Source: Gluconobacter wancherniae NBRC 103581 (GTDB lineage Bacteria; Pseudomonadota; Alphaproteobacteria; Acetobacterales; Acetobacteraceae). Taken from it: a stretch of 64,000 nucleotides of DNA. Each line of letters opens with the position of its first letter. Within the stretch, counting starts at the first letter, position 1. Where the stretch lies: NCBI RefSeq assembly GCF_007988885.1, contig NZ_BJUZ01000001.1, positions 992,001 to 1,056,000 of the forward strand, read 5' to 3'. Shown piece after piece: positions 26,363 to 35,814 of the stretch. The notes under the pieces were generated by a model. The model saw only the letters and a program-made list of their open reading frames with translations. It did no database searches and was not told the DNA's origin. Made by a program: the position numbers and the translations under genes.

Positions 26363-26673
26363 GACAGCATGTATCCATCAACGATCAGGTTCAGGCCATT
26401 GCCGGACGCAATGATCACATCCCCAGCAGTGAGAACTCGTCCAAGCTCAGGGGCCAGATCTGTTCCACCGGCCGCGATTGCGTGGGCAGGGATGATTTCA
26501 AATGCAGTCCCGCCAGCGCGCTGAATTGAGACGGTTAGAGCAACGGCAGCATTTGTCGGATTGGCGATCACCGCGCCACTGACAACAGTCGTGCCAGCGC
26601 CAGCAGTGTAAACGGAAGAGCTGTCACCAGTGAGTGTGATGCCTTTTACGAGGGATTGTGCGACGACGGCCAA
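26359..26673 (-). CDS. small virion-region protein (104 aa)
   Basis: Predicted all-beta (LTGDSSSVYTAGAGTTVVSG; LTVSIQRAGGTAFEIIPAHA), like small phage decoration or fibre-associated proteins. Its start lies 28 bases inside the upstream gene. No family assignment is possible. Confidence 0.5.
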   Translation of the reverse strand: MAVVAQSLVKGITLTGDSSSVYTAGAGTTVVSGAVIANPTNAAVALTVSIQRAGGTAFEIIPAHAIAAGGTDLAPELGRVLTAGDVIIASGNGLNLIVDGYMLS

Positions 26674-27131
26674 GGGCGGTTCATGACTGAAAACGTCATG
26701 CTCTCATTTCGAGATTGTGCCGCCTGTGCCTCACAGCTCGCCGTGGTGAGAAGTATAGTCAATTCCTGCGCCGTTTCCAAGGTTTTTAACGCTCGCTGTT
26801 CGCACGCACGAGCTTGCAGCAAGGCTATGTTTGCCGCCTCAAGAGCTGCCCGTGCTATAGTAAGAGCGCAACGGTTTTCCGAAGCCCCATCCAGAAGAGC
26901 AATCAGTACCTCGGAGTCAGCGGCATTGGCTGTCATCTGGGCATCTTCGGCAGTTTTCCGAACATCGGCAATGCTGTCCGCGACATCCGATATCGAAACC
27001 CCAGGAGCATATCCAGTCCGGTTCATGAGGGCACGAATAACTGCGCTGGCAAGCGGGGTAAGATTGCCCGTGGCATCGCACCAGCGACCCGAAAAATATG
27101 GTGCGTTCAGGGCATTGCCGGGAACGCTCAT
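26646..27131 (-). CDS. phage hypothetical protein (161 aa)
   Basis: Starts MSVPGNALNAPYFSGRWCDA, with a structured N terminus of about 40 residues. A long helical, Ala/Glu-rich remainder follows (ADVRKTAEDAQMTANAADSE; LEAANIALLQARACEQRALK) that should form a coiled coil. This is the layout of a tail-tip or fibre-adaptor protein. I chose the ATG at 27131; the longer frame to 27194 overlaps nothing useful and lacks family-like sequence. Confidence 0.5.
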   Translation of the reverse strand: MSVPGNALNAPYFSGRWCDATGNLTPLASAVIRALMNRTGYAPGVSISDVADSIADVRKTAEDAQMTANAADSEVLIALLDGASENRCALTIARAALEAANIALLQARACEQRALKTLETAQELTILLTTASCEAQAAQSRNESMTFSVMNRPWPSSHNPS

Positions 27132-27202
27132 GACTGCACCGCATCGATATCGATAAATGCCCCCATGAGCGCCGTGGCGCCGGGATCCGTCCATGTCAGG
27201 CG

Positions 27203-28582
27203 CTAGACTCGGTCGCGGGCCATTCCAAGCCGCCAGAGAGTAGGCCAGAAGTTGCCCGTTTCTCCTAAGGCGAGCGGGCGTATCGCGCCAAAAGTGGCGC
27301 CCCGGTCATCAGACCAGTCCACATTGATGGTCACCCTTGAGGACTGCTGCATATCCAGCATGAATCTACGATGGATGCCGCGCGTTCCAGCCGTTAGCAG
27401 GTGAGGGAAAGCGCGCTGGCGCTTGATCGGCGTCCCTGCGTCATCCAGAGCGTTCATCGTCACCTGATAGATGGCGCCATTCTCACGGTCACACGCCCAT
27501 GTCTTGCCATAAGCCTGCGTCCAGAACAGCGGACGCACCTGAGCTTCATTGCCAACAGCATCCAAAGCGCATCGCTCATGCCAGAGTTCAGTAGACACGT
27601 CGAACACCCAGGATGAAGATTGCCCCGGAACCGTCAGGACGTAGAAGACATGCCCGTCCTGCTGGTACACTGAGGCAACGGAAGCGGAGAGATCGCCCAT
27701 GGCCTGCAGCGCCCCATCCACCGGGAATGTGGATACAGGCACCGCAGATGTCTGCTGGCCAAGATAGACACGAGCCAACCCGCTCCGGTCCTGGCCAAGC
27801 CACATTATGGCACCATTCGGAGTGTTCGCGGTCGTGGGGATGCGAGCGATTGTGTAGGGCGCGATGCAGCCCGCTTCAACAGTTACGCCTTGAACGCGCT
27901 GGAATGGAAAATCAGAGGCGCCACTGTCATACCAGAACTCAACCTGCCATCTGCTGAACAGCCAGATGTACTGGCCAATGACCTCAATGCCGATGATCGT
28001 GGCGAGACTGGTTTCGTCGCTTGCAACATAGAGGCTGTCGAATGGCATCGTGGCTTCGTCAGAGAATTGCGCCGGCGACGTGTACCAGTTGGTCGTATCT
28101 GGGTTCACGAAAAGAAAAAAAGTATCGAGGATCGCAATCGTGGGACTGCCATAGAAAGCGTCATCAACGATTTGGGTGAGTGCCCCGAAGGAGCCTTGGC
28201 CAGCCTTTGACGGCATGGAACAATACCATCCGGCCGCCGCTGTCCCATCCACAATGAATAGCGTGGTCCCATTATCCGCCATACGGACCGGGCCATTGCC
28301 AGTGTTGATCTCTCCTATCTTCGTAACTGCCCCCTCGCTGTTCAAGCGGAGTACAGCGTTCCCCATGACAAAGATCGCATCACCCTGTGTAGTCTGATAT
28401 GCGCATCGCCCTTTGCCACCGGGCTGCGAAGCTGTGCGCAATCCCGGAGTGGGGTAATAAGCGAACTGTATCGGTTCACCTTCTTCCTGAGGTATCGGCT
28501 CAGGGTACAGGTTCAGGACGCGTTGAGCGGCAACAGAAGCACACCTGGCATCATATGAGCCTCCCGAGAGATTAACGCGCAT
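27203..28582 (-). CDS. packaged-DNA stabilisation protein (P22 gp10-like)
   Basis: 459 residues, mainly beta strands. The start GGSYDARCASVAAQRVLNLY followed by FAYYPTPGLRTASQPGGKGR is characteristic of the gp10 family, which plugs the portal after packaging as part of the tail hub. Later parts (TTLFIVDGTAAAGWYCS; GSWVFD-like repeats) fit its beta architecture. AAGGA lies 8 bases before the ATG at 28582. It follows the tailspike gene on the same transcript. Confidence 0.75.
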   Translation of the reverse strand: MRVNLSGGSYDARCASVAAQRVLNLYPEPIPQEEGEPIQFAYYPTPGLRTASQPGGKGRCAYQTTQGDAIFVMGNAVLRLNSEGAVTKIGEINTGNGPVRMADNGTTLFIVDGTAAAGWYCSMPSKAGQGSFGALTQIVDDAFYGSPTIAILDTFFLFVNPDTTNWYTSPAQFSDEATMPFDSLYVASDETSLATIIGIEVIGQYIWLFSRWQVEFWYDSGASDFPFQRVQGVTVEAGCIAPYTIARIPTTANTPNGAIMWLGQDRSGLARVYLGQQTSAVPVSTFPVDGALQAMGDLSASVASVYQQDGHVFYVLTVPGQSSSWVFDVSTELWHERCALDAVGNEAQVRPLFWTQAYGKTWACDRENGAIYQVTMNALDDAGTPIKRQRAFPHLLTAGTRGIHRRFMLDMQQSSRVTINVDWSDDRGATFGAIRPLALGETGNFWPTLWRLGMARDRV

Positions 28583-28593
28583 GGGTGAAATCC

Positions 28594-30291
28594 TTATGAC
28601 GGCGCATTATTGCCGCCAGACAGGTTTAGATGCGCCGACGTATTGCCGGTTGCGATTGAATAAAGCTGCCCGCATCCACGCCCGTTGCTCCCGCTGAGCG
28701 TCACCCAATCTGTTTTCGTATCAAGACGCAGCCCGGTCATAGCGTTGGGATTCCCGGCCGTATCTCCGGCTCCCACTGTACAGAATGACATATTGGAAAT
28801 CTGTGCGCCGTTACCGTCCAGAGAGCTATTGCCAGGATTGAGAAGCTGGATTGCATCTGCGCTGTCTGCTGCCGTCAATCCACATCCAGCAATGGTGCCC
28901 CCGACATAAGTCAGATCACTGATGTAGCTGACTATGCAAGCCTGATTGGCTCCTTGCATCTTTCCACCGAAGAACTTGACCATGCCGCTTTGAAAGCGTG
29001 TCTGGTTGAGCACGACCAGGTTGTTTGTCGGTACTGATCCATAAAACTGTGGACTGACGAATTCCAACTCGGAGAAATTGTCAGCATCCAGCGCGCCAGG
29101 TGGAACTCCGTTCTGGTTGGTTGCGTTACTTTCGACCTCGACCCGGTTCCCATAGATAAATCCGGGACATGTACCGATCGTCGAGGAGTTCGGGCAGTTG
29201 ATCTTAACGCCGGTGCTAACCTGCTCAAGCACAACGCCATCCATCCAGACAGTTGCCATGAAGTCATGGATATAGACCCCGATGGCGGGCGGCGTGTTGA
29301 TGCTTGAATTGAGAGACGCTGTGACATCAGTATTTATGATTTTAAAAACATCGGATCGAGTTGCGCAGTTCTGTAGCGCGCTGGTGCTCCCCGTGCATCC
29401 TGTGTCTGATCCATATGTCTCCAGCCCAATGCCACCCAGAAGCATCTGGTGAAACTGAGAGTTATAAACAGAATTGCTATTGCCAGCGTAATTCTGAACC
29501 CCCTGGAAGACAAAAAACGTCCGCACATCATGCGCACTGCATCCACGGCAATGCGCAAATCGGAAGGCGACTCCAGTCTGCTTGCCGTTATTCGCGCCAT
29601 AGACTGACAGGTGATCAATTTCGCCACCGTAGAAATACATCCCGCTATCGGTCGGGGCGGCATTAAAATTGAAAACTGCGGCAGAGCCCGCGCCGGTGAG
29701 ATAGAACTTTGTGCCTTCCACGCCAGCGCCATAAAGGTGCAGACCCGGACATGCCATCGACACGCTGTTTGTGGCTGAAATCGCATATGATCCAGCGGGG
29801 ACAAAAATGCTTCCCCCGCCGTTGGCGCACACAGATGTTACTGCAAGCTGAAGCGCAGGGATGTTGTCCGTTCCCGATCCGGACGCGGAATTGTAATCAC
29901 TGACCGCCCCGAAATCTTTGGCAGATACAGTGTCCTCAAGGCGCAGCAAAAGCGTCCGCTCGACAGACTGTGCCCATCCGGGGCTGTACTGGATCAAAGA
30001 CGAGACGACGCATGCCGCTGCGTTCTGGCAGGTGAACGAAGTAGTGGAGAGGCTGACCCCGGTTAAATCCGCATTGGATACAGAGCCCCCATTTATGGAT
30101 GCTCCGGAGATATTTGGTGTGGTAAGTGTCGCATTCGATAGCTTGCCATTGCTTACATCCGCCTTTGTGGAAAGCGCCCAGTTCAGCCCGGTTGGACCAC
30201 TGAGTGTGACACGCCGATCCATCTGAGGGATGGATTGCGCCCACGACATAACGGGCAACATGAACGCAAGGGCGAGGATGAGGCGCTTCAT
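28594..30291 (-). CDS. tailspike-like protein (beta-helix) with signal sequence
   Basis: 565 residues. The ATG at 30291 overlaps the gp4-like stop (ATGA). The first 20 residues (MKRLILALAFMLPVMSWAQS) look like a signal peptide. A linker with repeated short strands (NATLTTPNISGASINGGSVS) follows, then a pectate-lyase-like beta-helix domain from about residue 125 (VSAKDFGAVSDYNSASGSG, GGGSIFVPAGSYAISATNSV). KDFGAV-GT-NI-A-Q is the standard entry motif of phage tailspike depolymerases, which bind or cut surface polysaccharide. The catalytic residues cannot be identified. Confidence 0.72.
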   Translation of the reverse strand: MKRLILALAFMLPVMSWAQSIPQMDRRVTLSGPTGLNWALSTKADVSNGKLSNATLTTPNISGASINGGSVSNADLTGVSLSTTSFTCQNAAACVVSSLIQYSPGWAQSVERTLLLRLEDTVSAKDFGAVSDYNSASGSGTDNIPALQLAVTSVCANGGGSIFVPAGSYAISATNSVSMACPGLHLYGAGVEGTKFYLTGAGSAAVFNFNAAPTDSGMYFYGGEIDHLSVYGANNGKQTGVAFRFAHCRGCSAHDVRTFFVFQGVQNYAGNSNSVYNSQFHQMLLGGIGLETYGSDTGCTGSTSALQNCATRSDVFKIINTDVTASLNSSINTPPAIGVYIHDFMATVWMDGVVLEQVSTGVKINCPNSSTIGTCPGFIYGNRVEVESNATNQNGVPPGALDADNFSELEFVSPQFYGSVPTNNLVVLNQTRFQSGMVKFFGGKMQGANQACIVSYISDLTYVGGTIAGCGLTAADSADAIQLLNPGNSSLDGNGAQISNMSFCTVGAGDTAGNPNAMTGLRLDTKTDWVTLSGSNGRGCGQLYSIATGNTSAHLNLSGGNNAPS

Positions 30292-31142
30292 AGCTTCTGG
30301 ATCTCCAGACCCGGCCAATAGAACGGGTTGCTGATGGGAGTAAGGATGGCGGGCATGGCAAGGGTAGGTGCGCGGAAACTGACTGTACGGATTGTAGACA
30401 AGGACGCACGTGCAAACGTCGCCACGGTTGCTGAGACTTCCTGTCCATAGGACGGGGCAAGACGAGCGGCCAGACACCACATCACAGCATCCCAATATTC
30501 CGGGGGCAGGTTCAGAGGTGTATCCGCCTTAAGATTGCCCTGAAGGGGCTGAGCTATGAGCAGATGTAACTGCCACGTGTTACCGCCTGCTGGGATCGGC
30601 CATGGCCTGAACTCACCCAGAGGGAAGGCGGGATTGTAAAAGTAGAAGCTGGGCCATGTCTTCAGTCCCTTGAGGCCAAGAGCGGCATAGTCCTGATAGG
30701 AGGGAATTTCAGCCAGGTGATAATCAATGGGATTGGCGGAAGAAAGCCCGTCATCATTATCGACGAAATCACTTGGATCGAAATCGTTCGCAGAGAAATC
30801 TCCCTCGACCGCTGCCCCTCCGTTGAACAGAAGCCGGGCATAGGCCCCCATTACCTGAGCAGGACGCACAGAAATGTCGATATCTCCACCGGGACCGACA
30901 TAGTAGACCGACTTCCCAGTCGCCATACAGAATACATCGGTGAGATTCGGAACGAGCCATTCACGGCGCTGCCACTGGGCCAGCATCATGTTCAGATGCA
31001 TGACGCCCGAGGCCAAGCCTTGCGGATCTGTATTCTGACCACCGACACCGACGCCAAGCTGCTCGAGCGCCAAGCCGACGAGATCGGAGACAAGGTACCC
31101 TGTCGTGACGTTTGGAGTGCCGCCGTTATTGGTTTCGGACAT
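30288..31142 (-). CDS. P22 gp4-like tail accessory / head-completion protein
   Basis: 284 residues. GYLVSDLVGLALEQLGV with MLAQWQRREWLVPNL near the N terminus and GGNTWQLHLLIAQPL near the C terminus resemble the gp4-type head-completion proteins that bind under the portal. It lies between the coat and tail genes, where P22 has gene 4. The C terminus ends with YWPGLEIQKL. The assignment rests on moderate similarity and position. Confidence 0.6.
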   Translation of the reverse strand: MSETNNGGTPNVTTGYLVSDLVGLALEQLGVGVGGQNTDPQGLASGVMHLNMMLAQWQRREWLVPNLTDVFCMATGKSVYYVGPGGDIDISVRPAQVMGAYARLLFNGGAAVEGDFSANDFDPSDFVDNDDGLSSANPIDYHLAEIPSYQDYAALGLKGLKTWPSFYFYNPAFPLGEFRPWPIPAGGNTWQLHLLIAQPLQGNLKADTPLNLPPEYWDAVMWCLAARLAPSYGQEVSATVATFARASLSTIRTVSFRAPTLAMPAILTPISNPFYWPGLEIQKL

Positions 31143-31317
31143 TTGGGGTGCGCCCCTTGCGCCTCATAACAGGCTTGAGCGGCGTGTCCCGGCCCGAAGG
31201 CTCAGGACGGCCAGACATACGGGCTCGCACCCGCTCTTCTTCTACCTCATCCCGAACGGTTACGGTTTCGTAGCCATTCGGGTGGTGCAGCGTTTTGGGA
31301 TACCCCTTCACCAGCAT
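31126..31317 (-). CDS. small head-region protein (63 aa)
   Basis: Starts with the ATG that overlaps the coat stop (TGATG) and encodes MLVKGYPKTLHHPNGYETVT followed by a charged stretch. The overlaps on both sides and the conserved-looking N terminus support expression. Role unknown; it could be a small head-tail component. Confidence 0.6.
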   Translation of the reverse strand: MLVKGYPKTLHHPNGYETVTVRDEVEEERVRARMSGRPEPSGRDTPLKPVMRRKGRTPNVRNQ

Positions 31318-32609
31318 CAGCCAGCGTCAACGATATCCGGCACGATGCAGAGCCATTCAGGGCGAAGTACACCGATGCCGAACAACACGTCGAGACGCGT
31401 GCCAAGCGTATCGTCAGTGCCGTTGTAGTAGGTGAGGGTACGCATGGAGATGCCGTCGAGGTTCGCCATGCCGCAATCTACAACGCCTTTGTTGACCTCC
31501 ATCAGATCGACAGTGACGAGGGTCATGGCCTTCTTGTTGAACAGAAGGTTGCGGCGGATCGTCTCGCCCTGCTTGCCCACAAGAGTGATCTTGGCATCAG
31601 CAACGGGCAGCGCATCGACGGTCTGATACTGGTTCTGCGATCCATCAGCAGCAGGGCCGACAAGGGCAGGCGAGACCACGATGGACGTGGCGCCGCTCGC
31701 AACAGCCTGCGTGACCACGAACTGCATCGGTGTGCCGTAGGACCGCTTGGTCACGCGATTGACCTGATTGACGCCTGCGATGGTGATGACATCACCTGCG
31801 TTAATGCCACCATTCAGGGCAGACGTGGCAATGACCGAGTTCTGCGGGTACGCCGTGGAACTAATCTGGCCCGGAATCGCATTGCCCGCATTGCTGAGCG
31901 TCGTGACTGATCCGGTCGCCGTGGCAGCGCTATCGTAAGAGCCGGTCGTGGTAACGAGACAGGTCTGGTCGTTGATCCACTCGCGGACACCAAGGAGAGG
32001 TGCTTCCATCGCGCCCGTCTTGGTCTGCTGACCGATCTGTGCGGAGGGATTGAACAGCCCCATGAGACCGGAAACTGTGCTGGCATCCGTATCCGGATCG
32101 AGAACAGCGAAACGGTCAGCCGTCGGGGCGTGCTGCTTCGTCAACTTGGCCTTGGCCTGAAGCCATGTCTCGGATGTTGGGGCGATCGTATTGCCGTTGC
32201 CATCCACGTTGCGCACCATGTTCGCGGCACCAAGAGCAAGCGTCATGGCGATATCGGCAACAGAACCGGTCAGGTTGTTGACGGATGGCTCGATGTAACG
32301 ACCGCTGAAGTCATCAACATTCAGGGTACGTTCCTGCGTATCGAAGCCAAGAGAGACGTGCTTGCGATAAGCCACCGTCAGAGGGACGGAGCGCTCTGCA
32401 ATGGACTGCGGGCTGACAACCGGGCCGTCACCAACAACCGGGTCGTTTGGCAGGCGAACATTCACGGAAGCGCCGATCTTAGCGCCGGACTTACCAAAGT
32501 AGCTGTCATAAGAACGGTCGATGTTCTTGATGAAGCCGTTAGTGTCACGAAACAGCGGCAGCGCGCGCTTCGTGATGATCATGTCGTTAATCAGATTATT
32601 CGTAGCCAC
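31317..32609 (-). CDS. major capsid (coat) protein, P22 type
   Basis: 430 residues, the size of P22 gp5 (430). The start NNLINDMIITKRALPLFRDT, then YDSYFGKSGAKIGASVNVRL, and the immunoglobulin-like insertion region (GDVITIAGVNQVNRVTKRSY) match P22-type coat proteins. The scaffold and portal genes are directly upstream. It starts with GTG; 140 bases separate it from the scaffold gene. Confidence 0.8.
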   Translation of the reverse strand: MATNNLINDMIITKRALPLFRDTNGFIKNIDRSYDSYFGKSGAKIGASVNVRLPNDPVVGDGPVVSPQSIAERSVPLTVAYRKHVSLGFDTQERTLNVDDFSGRYIEPSVNNLTGSVADIAMTLALGAANMVRNVDGNGNTIAPTSETWLQAKAKLTKQHAPTADRFAVLDPDTDASTVSGLMGLFNPSAQIGQQTKTGAMEAPLLGVREWINDQTCLVTTTGSYDSAATATGSVTTLSNAGNAIPGQISSTAYPQNSVIATSALNGGINAGDVITIAGVNQVNRVTKRSYGTPMQFVVTQAVASGATSIVVSPALVGPAADGSQNQYQTVDALPVADAKITLVGKQGETIRRNLLFNKKAMTLVTVDLMEVNKGVVDCGMANLDGISMRTLTYYNGTDDTLGTRLDVLFGIGVLRPEWLCIVPDIVDAG

Positions 32610-32748
32610 GGGTTCGGCTCACAATACATGGCGCCACTGCGCCTATCGTGCCGCTCTCGCCAAAGGCAGAACGTGTGCCGGTTAGGGAACCGAAAACAGC
32701 CGGGTTAAAGCCCCCGTGGCTTATGCGGAGAGACTGCTCCGCGACAGG

Positions 32749-33561
32749 TTACGACCGAACGCCAGCCTTCCAGAGGCGGTCAAATTCAACAGCGGAAACA
32801 TTTGGGTCGTAGATCGACTTCTTTCCCGCAGGTGCCGCACCGGATGGAGCCGAGACGGGAGGCGGGGCCTTCGAAACTGCTGGCGCTGCGGGCGTTTCTG
32901 CCTGCGCTGCCGGAGCTTTCTGACCTACCTTCGCCGCGAACTGTGTCAGAAGCGCATACTGGCGACGCGGTGAGGCGTCGAGGATGTCGCTTGCTGCATC
33001 CGGGTCGTGAGCGAGAGCATAATACACGTCGCCACTGTTCGGCAACTCCGATATGTCGGAGATCAACTCACGGTGTGACTTGTTAGAGAAATCCAGTCCT
33101 GCACGCTCGGACAGGAGCTGCGTGGCCTGACTGACCGCTGCATCCCCATGAGTACCAGCAACAGCTTTGGCGATAGCTTCGGTCTGGGATGAGAACTTCT
33201 GGATCGACTGCTGCTCTGCCTGCTGGCTCTCAATCCGCTGACGCTCCTGCTGCCGGATCTGGTCTGGCGTCAGGCTCTCTTCCTGCTGCTCTTCACCACG
33301 AGAAGCAGCCAGCGCGCGGCGCATGTTCTCCAGCTCTTCCTGATTGGCCTGCTCCCGCCGCTCAGCTTCACGACGCTCAAACGTCAGCTTATCGATCTTA
33401 CGCTGAAGCCATGCGGGCGTCTTCTCGGGCTGCGGGGCCGGATCAGGTTGTGCCTGGCCCTCTGGTGCACCCTCGGTCTGCGTCTCGATTGCTGGCGTGT
33501 TCGCAGCGTCTGGCGTTGTCAGCGCGCCGTCGAGGATAGGGGTTTCGAGTGTCTCGCTCAT
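32749..33561 (-). CDS. capsid scaffolding protein
   Basis: 270 residues. It has a Pro/Gln/Glu-rich disordered N terminus, a long charged helix (WLQRKIDKLTFERREAERRE, then QANQEELENMRRALAASRGE) and a basic-hydrophobic C-terminal end (SAVEFDRLWKAGVRS) suited to contact the coat protein. It lies between portal and coat genes, the invariant place of scaffold genes, and its ATG overlaps the portal stop (ATGA). Confidence 0.8.
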   Translation of the reverse strand: MSETLETPILDGALTTPDAANTPAIETQTEGAPEGQAQPDPAPQPEKTPAWLQRKIDKLTFERREAERREQANQEELENMRRALAASRGEEQQEESLTPDQIRQQERQRIESQQAEQQSIQKFSSQTEAIAKAVAGTHGDAAVSQATQLLSERAGLDFSNKSHRELISDISELPNSGDVYYALAHDPDAASDILDASPRRQYALLTQFAAKVGQKAPAAQAETPAAPAVSKAPPPVSAPSGAAPAGKKSIYDPNVSAVEFDRLWKAGVRS

Positions 33562-35753
33562 GCCTCAACGGCTCCTGTCACTGGATTGGCAGCATGAATT
33601 TTGCCGCCTGGGGGATTAGAAGAAGGAAGACGCGGAAGTGGTCCGGGCGGGCCATCCTGCATGGCAGGCGTTGCCCCACTTGAGGGAGGGGACCCATTCC
33701 GCAGCGCCTCGGAAACAAGCTGGTGGACCAGCACACGAAATGCCTCTGGATCGGTCGAGCCAATCGCAGCCATGCGGTCGGTTTCGGCCTTGTACTGGTT
33801 CGTGTCCGCAGCCATCGCGTCTTTGACGACGGTGTGCTGCTGCTCGGCCTGCTTATCCTTGAGCTGCTGCATAGCCTGCTGAAGCTGCGCCTGTAGCTGC
33901 TGGATCGTCTGTTGAGCCTGTTCGAGGCGAGGATCATCGGACGCGGGCTTGAGCCGATCGGCAATCTCGTCAGCAAGCGGGAAGTCCGCGCTCTGAAATA
34001 CGAGATCTCCGATCTGCCCCATGAGATTAGGGGCGGCCTGAATAACCTGCGTCAGCGCGTTGAACGCATCCTGTTTCCGCGTCGCAAAAGCAGGGCCCAC
34101 ATCAGCCTCAACATCGAAGCGGCCAATCGTCGGGTTGATCGCGAGAATTGCGCCATCGATCTGGCGCTGTTTCTCAAGCGAGATCCCTTGCGGTGGCTGC
34201 TGCGGCTGCCCATCGGGACCAGGAGGAAAAGCCACCTGTGCCGACGTCTGCATGTTCGGATCAACGACAACACCCGTCTGTGTGCCATCCATCCCAAGCG
34301 ACTGCACGGCGCGTTGCGTATCGTACACGCGGGGAATGGCATCAATCAGCAAGCGCCCGAGATAACGAAGCGCCATGCCCTGATTGTCAGTGTAGTGATA
34401 GTTCGCCGTGTCTGACTGGCGCTGACGCTGCTGGATCGCAACACCGGACTTCTCGTTACCGGGCGCGCCCATCTCAGCCTGATATTGGCCGGTGACCATC
34501 TGCATCCACTGATCGGCGGACTGCATGCCCTGCATGTGGCCAGTCGAGCCGGATGGCGGCTCAATACGGGTTGGGATCGGAATTGGCTGCCCATCATCGC
34601 TAATGGCATTGTAAGGCAGCACAGCAGCATTGCTGGTGTTGGCCTGCGACCACTCGTTCGTATAGCCCTCGATCGCCTCAGCTGAGGCGAGCCAGGGCGC
34701 TTTAGTTTGGAGGGCAACGCTCTCGACATAAGCGCTGGCCGTGTAGTTAAACATGCGCTGCGGATCGATTAGAGCCCGCACAAGCCCCGCATAATCCGCG
34801 TCGTTGCCGTCAGTCGCACGCGTCTCAATGCCAACCATTGGGATCAGCGGAATAAGCGAGAACACGGTCTCGCCCTGAGCCACAACAGTATTACCCGCGA
34901 TGACGTACTTATCGACCATGTGCGATGTGATCGGCCGCGACGAGGCTTTCATCGTGCGAAAGACCTCAACCATCTCGGGAGGCATTTCACTCTGACGCAT
35001 CGACCCCGTAGGCGTGGCCCAAAGCGTGTCTTTCTTTTCGCTGCGGCGATAATACGTCGCCACGCGAACCGTGCTGTCGCTCACCCAGTCACTGTCTGAT
35101 TGCAGACCTTAAATCGGGTCACGTGATACGTCTGCGTGACCCGGATAGAGCTTGTCGAACTCGACCCGGTCCATTTCCTCAACGATCATTGCCCAGTTCT
35201 GATCCGAATGATCGGGCTCACGGGCCGCTGGATCGAAATAGACAGAGAGGCCATTTGGAACGGACTTGATGAAGAAGTCCTGATCGAACGTGTCCACACC
35301 TGGAACATAATCCGTCACGACATGGAACCAGCCCAGACCGGTGCGAACCTGCCCCTGAATGGCACAGGCATAGGCGTTCTGCTGAGCGTTCGACTGATAC
35401 TCGATATGGCGGATAATGCCTTCAATGGCATCCGCAGCCTCAGCCATGGAACCAAAGCCAGTCGCATTGACCTTTACGCCCATTTGCGACTGCCGCGCCT
35501 CGTTCTCCACCTGGAAGACGTGCTGCGCAGTTTTGTTGATCGTCAGGCAAGGGCGAGGGGAGCCGCCGAACGTTCCGGCACGTGCCTGATAGACCGCATC
35601 ATCCCATTGCGCATGATTGTACGCGTCAGCATGGAAAAACTGCAGATCATCGCGTGCGCGACCGCGCCACTGGCTCGTATGGCCAGACGCTTCTTCATAG
35701 CGTTTCTGGACCTCGGAGATGATATCGGCTGTGTCGGAAGCACTCTCGCTCAT
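33558..35753 (-). pseudogene. P22-type portal protein gene split by an in-frame TAA
   Basis: From the ATG at 35753 the frame runs to TAA at 35109-35111, then continues in the same frame to 33558. Without the stop the product is about 731 residues, the size of P22 portal (725). The first part holds SGHTSQWRGRARDDLQFFHA and SPRPCLTINKTAQHVFQVEN, the usual start of P22-type portals. The second holds MFNYTASAYVESVALQTKAP, the VMDEI-like central part and a Gln-rich coiled C-terminal barrel region. The interrupted junction reads VSRDPI-stop-GLQSDSDW. A full-length portal cannot be made unless the stop is read through. Confidence 0.85.
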
Positions 35754-35761
35754 GAGGTATT

Positions 35762-35791
35762 TAAATACCACACTGAAACTTGTCAGTACAA
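35762..35791 (-). promoter_or_regulatory. promoter with GCTTGTACTGA -35 element (portal gene)
   Basis: On the minus strand TTGTAC (35786-35791) and TATTTA (35762-35767) are 18 bases apart. The portal ATG at 35753 comes 9 bases after the -10 box and has no Shine-Dalgarno sequence, so the message may be leaderless or nearly so. Confidence 0.55.
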
Positions 35792-35814
35792 GCGAAAACG
35801 ACAATCAGGACCGA

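Noticed and set aside
15253-35753. Stop-codon reassignment as the reason for the in-frame stops in phage genes
   Set aside because: Three different stop codons (TAG, TGA, TAA) interrupt three genes, and all three are used normally as terminal stops in neighbouring genes. Separate mutations explain this better.
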